This document shows positions 1-5,492 of a stretch of 33,725 nucleotides of DNA, piece by piece. Both the position numbers and the translations under genes were made by a program. Positions within the stretch are counted from its first letter, which is position 1, and each line of letters opens with the position of its first letter. The notes under the pieces are model-generated. The model searched no databases and was not told where the DNA came from. It was given only the letters and a program-made list of their open reading frames with translations. This DNA is from a virus, in IMG/VR virus record IMGVR_UViG_3300042691_016187, positions 1-33,725 of that record; one strand, 5' to 3'.

Positions 1-2
1 GC

Positions 3-812
3 ATCCGTTGTTTAGAAAAACTCGGCGCAGCCTTTGATCAGTTTTTTTGGTTTCCAGGAAATCACGATTTGTTCTATAAAGATAAACGTGATATTCATAG
101 TTCTGCATTCGGACGACATATTCCAGGCGTCACTGTGGTCGAAGATGTATGCACCATAGGTGATGTGACCTTAGTACCATGGTTGGTAGGTGACGAATGG
201 AAAAATATCAGCAAAGTTAAGAGCCGATATATGTTTGGGCATTTTGAATTGCCATTGTTTTATATGAACGCTATGGTTCAAATGCCCGATCACGGTGAAC
301 TACAACCAGAACATTTTAAACATCAAGAATATGTATTCAGTGGGCATTTCCATAAACGCCAAAACAGAGGTAAAATTTGGTACATCGGTAACGCATTTCC
401 TCATAACTTTAGCGATACATGGGATGATGAACGAGGAATGATGATCTTAGAATGGGGAGGAACTCCTCAATTTATCAATTGGGATAACTGTCCAAAATTT
501 AGAACTATTAAACTAAGTGATCTAATTGATAAAAAAGATTCTATAATGAAATCTAAAATGTATCTAAGAGTTAATTTAGATATAGATATTAGTTTTGAAG
601 AAGCCAATTTTATTAAAGAAACATTTACAAGAGATTATGACATACGTGAAATTAGTTTAATTCAAGATAAAGTAAGTTTAGACACAACAACAGAAGACAA
701 CCCAGATACTAAATTCGAAAGCGTTGATCAAATTGTAACTGAAAGTTTAGTTGCAGTTGAATCGGAACAATTTGATAAAAAAATATTATTAGACATTTAC
801 AACAATTTATGA
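3..812 (+). CDS. 47: gp47-like recombination endonuclease subunit (Mre11-type phosphoesterase), 5' end missing
   Basis: This is the C-terminal 269 codons of a T4 gp47 homologue. The frame is already open at the left edge, so the gene starts outside the window; the TTG at 69 is internal. Two metallophosphatase motifs are visible: GNHD at nt 57-68, and GHFH at about nt 342-353, whose histidines would bind the catalytic metals. In T4, gp47 and gp46 form the Mre11/Rad50-like complex that resects DNA ends for recombination-dependent replication and host DNA breakdown. The stop overlaps the gp46 start as ATGA (809-812), which implies translational coupling. The identification rests on the two motifs together with the adjacent gp46. 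The N-terminal metal-binding motifs cannot be checked. Confidence 0.93.
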   Translation: MRCLEKLGAAFDQFFWFPGNHDLFYKDKRDIHSSAFGRHIPGVTVVEDVCTIGDVTLVPWLVGDEWKNISKVKSRYMFGHFELPLFYMNAMVQMPDHGELQPEHFKHQEYVFSGHFHKRQNRGKIWYIGNAFPHNFSDTWDDERGMMILEWGGTPQFINWDNCPKFRTIKLSDLIDKKDSIMKSKMYLRVNLDIDISFEEANFIKETFTRDYDIREISLIQDKVSLDTTTEDNPDTKFESVDQIVTESLVAVESEQFDKKILLDIYNNL

Positions 813-2590
813 ACTTTATCGTTAAAAATCTCACAGTAAAAAATTTCATGAGTGTAGGAAATCAAACTCAAGCAGTTGATTTTAATCGTGAACACCTTAC
901 ACTTGTATTAGGAAGCAACTTAGATCTAGGTGGTGATGATACCGGGTCACGTAACGGAACTGGCAAAACAACTATCATCAATGCATTAAGTTACGGCTTA
1001 TACGGACAAGCATTGACTAACATTAAAAAAGAAAATCTCATTAATAAAATTAATGGGAAACATATGTTAGTTACTGTAGAATTTCAAAAAAATAATATTA
1101 ACTATCGTATTGAAAGAGGTAGAAAACCAAATGTTCTTAAATTATTTGTTAATAACGAACAATTAAAAACAGAAGAAGAAGACGACAGTCAGGGTGACAG
1201 TAGAGAAACTCAAAAAGCAATTGAACAACTGCTTGAAATGAGTCACACTATGTTTAAGCATTTACTTGCATTAAACACTTATACCGAACCATTTCTTAGT
1301 ATGAAGGCTGCTGATCAAAGAGAAGTAATAGAACAATTATTAGGAATTACTTTACTAAGTGAAAAAGCAGAATTACTTAAATCTTTAGTTAAAGAAACTA
1401 AAGATACTATTCAACAAGAACAATATCGTATTGAAGGAATTAAAACTGCAAACGAAAATGTACAAAAGAGCATTGATAGTTTAAAGATAAAAAGTTCTGC
1501 ATGGGATTCTAAACATCAAACAGACATAGAAAATACAGCAAAAGCCATAATGCAATTAGAAAATGTTGACATTAATGCTGAATTACAATTGCATAAAGAA
1601 CTTCAAAAATGGACTGAAAATAATTCACAACTATTGGCTTTAACTAAACAACGAGCAACCTTAGAAACTGCTGTTATTCAGGCTGGAAAAACTGTTGACA
1701 AATATAGTAAAGAATTAGAAAAACTAAAGGACAAAAAATGCCCTGCATGTGAACAAGAGATTCAAGGTCACAAGCATAAAGAAATGGTTAAAGATGTAAA
1801 GAAAAACATTCAAGATGCTGATACTTACGCTCAAAAAGTAATAAATGATTTAGGTGTTATTAACAATGAAATAGAATCTATAGGTAAACAAGATAAAAAA
1901 CCTACTACATTTTATGATACAGAAGCAGAAGCATTAGGGCATAAAAATAATTTAGAACAACTTAATAAAACATTAGATTCTAAACTAGAAGAAAAAAATC
2001 CTTACGACGAACAAATTGAAGAATTAAAGAAAACTGCTATACAAGAAATTACTTGGGACCATATAAACACTTTAACTAAGAGTAAAGATCATCAAGAATT
2101 TTTATTAAAATTGTTAACTAACAAAGACAGTTTTATACGTAAGAAAATTATTGATCAAAATTTAAATTATCTAAACAAAAGATTAAGTTATTATATTGAT
2201 AAACTAGGTTTACCTCATAAGGTAATATTTCAGAACGACTTGAGTGTAGAAATTACTCAGTTGGGTCAAGATTTAGACTTTGATAATTTAAGTCGTGGAG
2301 AACGAAACCGATTAATTTTAAGTATGAGTTTTGCATTTAGAGATGTATGGGAAGGATTATACCAAACTACAAATCTATTGTTTATCGATGAACTAGTTGA
2401 TTCAGGTATGGATTCTGCAGGTGTAGAATCAGCATTATCTGTTCTGAAAAAGATGGCTAGAGAAAGAAACAAAAACATTTACCTCATTAGTCACAAAGAT
2501 GAGTTAATCGGAAGAGTTAATAGTGTTCTTAGAGTTGTAAAAGAAAATGGTTTTACAAATTATTCAGATAATATAGAATATGTCAACTGA
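809..2590 (+). CDS. 46: gp46-like recombination endonuclease subunit (Rad50/SMC-type ATPase)
   Basis: This 593-aa protein has the full Rad50-type layout. Walker A (GSRNGTGKT) is at residues 46-54. Two long charged coiled-coil arms flank a zinc-hook CPAC at residues 311-314. The ABC signature LSRGE is at about 494-498, and Walker B with its catalytic acid (LLFIDE) at about 523-528. T4 gp46 is slightly shorter, at about 560 aa. With gp47 it forms the ATP-driven end-processing nuclease for phage recombination. The gene starts inside the gp47 stop (ATGA) with no clear Shine-Dalgarno, and its last 11 nt overlap the next gene, so three genes are probably co-translated. All key motifs look intact. 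Confidence 0.96.
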   Translation: MNFIVKNLTVKNFMSVGNQTQAVDFNREHLTLVLGSNLDLGGDDTGSRNGTGKTTIINALSYGLYGQALTNIKKENLINKINGKHMLVTVEFQKNNINYRIERGRKPNVLKLFVNNEQLKTEEEDDSQGDSRETQKAIEQLLEMSHTMFKHLLALNTYTEPFLSMKAADQREVIEQLLGITLLSEKAELLKSLVKETKDTIQQEQYRIEGIKTANENVQKSIDSLKIKSSAWDSKHQTDIENTAKAIMQLENVDINAELQLHKELQKWTENNSQLLALTKQRATLETAVIQAGKTVDKYSKELEKLKDKKCPACEQEIQGHKHKEMVKDVKKNIQDADTYAQKVINDLGVINNEIESIGKQDKKPTTFYDTEAEALGHKNNLEQLNKTLDSKLEEKNPYDEQIEELKKTAIQEITWDHINTLTKSKDHQEFLLKLLTNKDSFIRKKIIDQNLNYLNKRLSYYIDKLGLPHKVIFQNDLSVEITQLGQDLDFDNLSRGERNRLILSMSFAFRDVWEGLYQTTNLLFIDELVDSGMDSAGVESALSVLKKMARERNKNIYLISHKDELIGRVNSVLRVVKENGFTNYSDNIEYVN

Positions 2591-2870
2591 AGAATTAGAC
2601 AAATACAATGCTCTGTATGCTCGATTTTTAGAAGAAATGGTCGAGATGCACAATGCTCATCTTACCTTTATAAGGCGTAGGGGACGTGAAACTGTTTTTA
2701 AAGTTAGACGATTTCATAAAAAAATCATCAGTACTCAAAAAGAGTTATATAAATTAACTGGAAAAGTTTATGCAGAGCATCGAGAAAACACTAAAGAACG
2801 ATTAGCAAATCAACGAGAAGAACGAAAATTAAAAACAAATAAAAAACAAAATCAAAATCAACAAACGTAA
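2580..2870 (+). CDS. small basic hypothetical protein downstream of gp46
   Basis: This 96-aa protein starts with ATG inside the end of gp46 (11-nt overlap, different frame). It is rich in Lys, Arg and Glu and is predicted to be mostly helical, with an FIRRRGRETVFKVRRFHKK segment in the middle and a low-complexity Lys/Asn/Gln tail. I see no catalytic motif, signal peptide or membrane segment. The tight overlap suggests it belongs to the gp47-gp46 transcription unit, and its charge would suit DNA or RNA binding, but that is inference. The downstream T-rich stretch at about 2871-2880 has no stem and is not a convincing terminator. I do not recognise the family. Confidence 0.75.
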   Translation: MSTEELDKYNALYARFLEEMVEMHNAHLTFIRRRGRETVFKVRRFHKKIISTQKELYKLTGKVYAEHRENTKERLANQREERKLKTNKKQNQNQQT

Positions 2871-2894
2871 ATTTTTTATATACTAATTATATGA

Positions 2895-3329
2895 ATGTCA
2901 TGGCTTTATCAAAACAATGTTATTGAAACCTTACCAGAAGATTGCGTGGGTTTTGTATATATAATAACCAATTTAATTAATAATAAAAAATACATAGGCA
3001 AAAAACTGGCAAAATTTTCAAAAACAACTTATAAAACAATAAAACTTAAAAACGGCACTAAAAAGAAAAAGAAAATTAGATCAAAAATAGATAGCGATTG
3101 GCTTACATATTATGGTTCAAGTCCAAATTTAACAGAAGATATAAACAAATTAGGCAAAGATCATTTTAAAAGAGAAATATTGTATTTTTGTAAATCAAAA
3201 GCGGAATGTAGTTATATCGAAGCAAAACTACAATTTGAAAATTGTGTATTAGAATCAGATGACTATTACAACAACAATATTCAAATCCGCGTCCATGGCT
3301 CCCACATTAAAGGCAAATTAAACGGTTAA
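2895..3329 (+). CDS. GIY-YIG family nuclease, single domain
   Basis: This 144-aa protein carries a GIY-YIG-type core near its N-terminus: GFVYII at about residues 19-24, then a YIGKK turn at about 34-38. A Lys-rich insertion follows, then a conserved-looking DWLTYYGSS segment and a glutamate in the SYIEAKL helix that could be the metal-binding residue. Very similar stand-alone proteins occur across T4-like marine phages, often annotated as homing or Seg-like endonucleases. No NUMOD or HNH DNA-binding module is fused to it, so its target specificity is not evident. It lies between the gp46 unit and a gene-free, structured 524-nt stretch, a position compatible with a mobile or recently inserted nuclease. 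Its base composition is very A+T-rich, about 23% G+C by hand count over 2941-3120. Confidence 0.82.
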   Translation: MSWLYQNNVIETLPEDCVGFVYIITNLINNKKYIGKKLAKFSKTTYKTIKLKNGTKKKKKIRSKIDSDWLTYYGSSPNLTEDINKLGKDHFKREILYFCKSKAECSYIEAKLQFENCVLESDDYYNNNIQIRVHGSHIKGKLNG

Positions 3330-3853
3330 CGGCTAACGCAGGCCTATTTCGTGCGTATATGATAACGGGACCTCGGGTCACCGGGACATAAATCTCTGCC
3401 GTAAGAGTACTCAACCACTACCCATAATGGATGTAGATCGCTAATAAGACCTGCGATTTGGTTGTTTGAATAGGATATTAAGGCAAAATGATGATCTAAA
3501 AAGATCAGGTTACATTACACAGATAGCGTTGAGTAATGTAATTGCCGTTGTGAAGACAGGATGAGTAGGTACCGGACAACCGCCTACGCTATGTACTATT
3601 AATCGCGCATTAGAGTGTTAATGCTTGATTAATGTTACATTATAGTTCTAACGCTATGTGACTGTGCTACTCGAATGATGCACTCTTGGCCCTAACGGGC
3701 TTTAGTGTGACCGCTTAATCTGAATGATATTAATACACTGCTTCGTTTTACTACGCAGCATTAAATTCTTAAATAAATTGCTCTGAATCGAAGATGAAAG
3801 AGCAAACGAACGCAGTTCGTTTATAAATAAAGAAAACTATTTAGGAATTTAAA
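3330..3853 (+). ncRNA. candidate large structured noncoding RNA (gene-free region)
   Basis: No credible protein gene lies here. G+C is about 42% over 3361-3720 by hand count, well above the neighbouring gene. Several perfect stems are present: ATCGC 3437-3441 with GCGAT 3453-3457; TGATCT-AAAA-AGATCA 3492-3507; TACATTAC 3511-3518 with GTAATGTA 3533-3540. The last two sit together inside a closing GGCAA/TTGCC stem (3482-3486 with 3542-3546), forming a three-way junction. ATTAATC/GATTAAT (3598-3604 with 3627-3633) encloses GCATTA/TAATGC. GCCC-TAAC-GGGC is at 3689-3700, and AAACGAAC-GCA-GTTCGTTT at 3804-3822. A possible pseudoknot pairs GTTGT/ACAAC with GTAGG/CCTAC (3547-3587). No tRNA T-arm or tmRNA/RNase P signature was seen. 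The strand is assumed to be plus from the neighbours. Size and complexity recall phage giant RNAs such as GOLLD or ROOL, but I cannot assign a family. Confidence 0.5.
3822..3829 (+). promoter_or_regulatory. T4-type late promoter box (TATAAATA)
   Basis: This is an exact match to the T4 late-promoter -10 octamer TATAAATA. It lies 24 nt upstream of the ATG at 3854 and directly abuts the 8-bp hairpin 3804-3822. In T4 such boxes are read by host RNA polymerase carrying gp55 and gp33 with the gp45 clamp. The spacing puts transcription start at about 3835, leaving a short leader. A weaker TTAAATAA lies upstream at about 3769-3776. Confidence 0.7.
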
Positions 3854-4336
3854 ATGCGTATTCATGAACTTGTTTTAGAAAATGATCAATTGGATGAATT
3901 AACTGCTCGTGGAGTAGGTAGAGGCATAGGAAAAGTTGCAGGACATACTGTAAGAGGTACGTCCGACTTTTTCTCGGGAATAAAGCAAGGATACAAACAA
4001 GCAAGAAGTGGAACAGCACCTGCTAGTTCAGGAACACCTAGTTCTGCTGCACAAAGTGGTGTAGGTACAACTTCAAGTGGAACAGCACCTGCTAGTTCAG
4101 GAACACCTAGTTCTGCTGCACAAAGTAGTGCTCCGCCAGCAATGAAAGCAGTAGAAATTGTTAAAGATTTAGATGGAGTATGGCAAAAAGCAACTGCTGA
4201 TCAAGGAAGTGAAACTACTTCACCTCAGGTACAAAATCAAATTAGAACTATGGCTAAACAAGCAGGTTTAACAGGACAAACAATAAAAGAAAACAAAGTA
4301 GGTTACTCTAGTAAATTTTTAGGAATTACAATTTAA
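3854..4336 (+). CDS. hypothetical late protein with duplicated Ser/Ala/Thr/Pro-rich linker
   Basis: This 160-aa protein is read from the late promoter just upstream. The N-terminal 50 residues are charged and Gly-rich (GVGRGIGKVAGH, then FFSGIKQGYKQA). The centre is a low-complexity linker in which the 17-residue unit SGTAPASSGTPSSAAQS occurs twice. The C-terminal 65 residues look helical. There is no signal peptide, membrane segment or catalytic motif. Its stop codon shares two bases with the stop of the convergent minus-strand gene. Late expression beside baseplate and tape-measure genes suggests a virion or assembly role, but I do not recognise the family. Confidence 0.75.
   Translation: MRIHELVLENDQLDELTARGVGRGIGKVAGHTVRGTSDFFSGIKQGYKQARSGTAPASSGTPSSAAQSGVGTTSSGTAPASSGTPSSAAQSSAPPAMKAVEIVKDLDGVWQKATADQGSETTSPQVQNQIRTMAKQAGLTGQTIKENKVGYSSKFLGITI
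4006..4126 (+). repeat. 52-bp exact direct repeat inside the 160-aa gene
   Basis: Bases 4006-4057 and 4075-4126 are identical over 52 bp at a 69-bp offset (23 codons), keeping the reading frame. The exact identity, including third codon positions, points to a recent in-frame duplication of the linker. Confidence 0.9.
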
Positions 4337-4551
4337 AAGAACGGTAAATGAGTTTCTTTAGTAGTGTTTAAATTATCTTCGATAATTTTGGCTATTATTT
4401 CTCTATCTTCTAAACTTAATTGATAAGATTCAGAAATTGAAATACTACCTCTCATATACCAACAAATTCTATATAATTCATCTTTAATGGCTTTTGTATC
4501 TTTTTCAAATTCTTTAACTACTTTATTAATTCCGTCAATATCGAGATACAA
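4333..4551 (-). CDS. small conserved T4-like protein paired with gp26
   Basis: This 72-aa minus-strand protein lies 5 nt downstream of the gp26-like gene and is clearly co-transcribed with it. It uses a TTG start; AAGG just upstream, overlapping the gp26 stop, could be the ribosome-binding site. The sequence has a CWYMRG segment at about residues 30-35, followed by LEDREIIAKIIEDNLNTT and ends in PFF. From memory, this pattern recurs in small proteins encoded beside gp26 in T4-like marine phages. A role in baseplate-hub assembly, gp51-like or chaperone-like, is plausible from position only. No catalytic motif is visible. Confidence 0.72.
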   Translation of the reverse strand: MYLDIDGINKVVKEFEKDTKAIKDELYRICWYMRGSISISESYQLSLEDREIIAKIIEDNLNTTKETHLPFF

Positions 4552-4556
4552 AAGCC

Positions 4557-5420
4557 TTATACGAAAAAAGTTGACGGATCGAATACTAATGGTATTTCAA
4601 CAAACTCACCTGTAAAACCTTTTTCTTTCATATCATCGGTTACAGGAACACGAATTGGTTTAACTGAATTTATTTCTCTTAAATTATCAAGGTGCAATTG
4701 AACTTTATTAAAAATTTCTTTATCGGCATTGTCTAAAAATTCTTTAATATATTTAGGATTTTCAGTACTACCTGCAGATGAATCTATCTTATAGATACTT
4801 GATTCTACAACTCCGATAGTAACTTCTGTTAATTTTTTAAAACTTTCTTTAAATATTTTTACTTTGTCGTCTTCGTTTATATTTTCGTTATTAACAGCAT
4901 CAATAATTTTTTGAGTTTCGAATGTCTTTACTGCACTTTCACTAATTTTACTATAAGGCAAAGGTTTTACATAAATTGTGAGATCATCGTTAATCGGTAC
5001 AACAGGGTCCCAGGTTATTTGAGTTAATAACGCATCCATTACTAATCTTAAATCTACTTGATATTCTAACTCTGTATCATTGCCTAGATTAATAGGAGTA
5101 GACATGTTTTCACCGTAGGTTGCTAATCTAATACCTATTAATATCACATCTAAGTCAATCGTTGGTATATTCCATGCATTTTTTATGTTCGGAACACAAT
5201 GTTGAATAACATCAACTACTGCTTGCCCACTTATTAATGCATCTGGAATTTTAAGCATTAATTCGTCTTTAGCCGTCATTGAAAATACAGGAAAGTCTCC
5301 AGTTTCTGTCATTTCTAAACTGCCTTCAGGCCAAAAATTTCCATTACTTGGTAATTTAATATAAATTTTTGGTTGACGCATGAACATGCTTAACGGGTTT
5401 GCAGACGATGATTGAACCAT
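4557..5420 (-). CDS. 26: gp26-like baseplate hub subunit
   Basis: This 287-aa minus-strand protein matches the T4 baseplate gp26-type family: an N-terminal MRQPKIYIKLPSNG segment, then a FPVFSMTAKDELMLKIPDAL block and an IRLATYG segment, the usual signature of this hub protein. It contributes to the central hub of the contractile-tail baseplate. I chose the ATG at 5418-5420 because GGAGA lies about 8 nt upstream of it. The in-frame ATG at 5459 would add 13 hydrophobic residues with no ribosome-binding site. The protein is longer than T4 gp26 (about 208 aa). It is divergent from the tape-measure gene and is read from a late-promoter-like box at 5462-5469. Confidence 0.83.
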   Translation of the reverse strand: MVQSSSANPLSMFMRQPKIYIKLPSNGNFWPEGSLEMTETGDFPVFSMTAKDELMLKIPDALISGQAVVDVIQHCVPNIKNAWNIPTIDLDVILIGIRLATYGENMSTPINLGNDTELEYQVDLRLVMDALLTQITWDPVVPINDDLTIYVKPLPYSKISESAVKTFETQKIIDAVNNENINEDDKVKIFKESFKKLTEVTIGVVESSIYKIDSSAGSTENPKYIKEFLDNADKEIFNKVQLHLDNLREINSVKPIRVPVTDDMKEKGFTGEFVEIPLVFDPSTFFV

Positions 5421-5461
5421 ATTTGAATCTCCGATAAATAAAATATAACTTAGGAACATGA

Positions 5462-5469
5462 TATTTATC
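5462..5469 (-). promoter_or_regulatory. late-promoter-like box GATAAATA for the gp26 unit
   Basis: Read on the minus strand this is GATAAATA, one mismatch from the T4 late octamer. It lies about 40 nt before the preferred gp26 start at 5420, leaving room for the GGAGA ribosome-binding site in the leader. It sits in the short divergent interval between gp26 and the tape-measure gene. Confidence 0.5.
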
Positions 5470-5492
5470 TACATAGATAATGCATAAAAATA

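Noticed and set aside
2895-3853. Group I intron with its homing endonuclease
   Set aside because: No recognisable P/Q/R/S core elements and no split exons: gp46 and the 160-aa gene both look complete.
3330-3853. tRNA or tmRNA genes in the gap
   Set aside because: No T-arm GTTCRA motif with a matching 7-bp acceptor stem, and no CCA-end context was found by eye on either strand.
5421-5459. Upstream ATG at 5459 for the gp26-like gene
   Set aside because: It has no ribosome-binding site and the added 13 residues are hydrophobic and unlike the family; GGAGA precedes the ATG at 5420.
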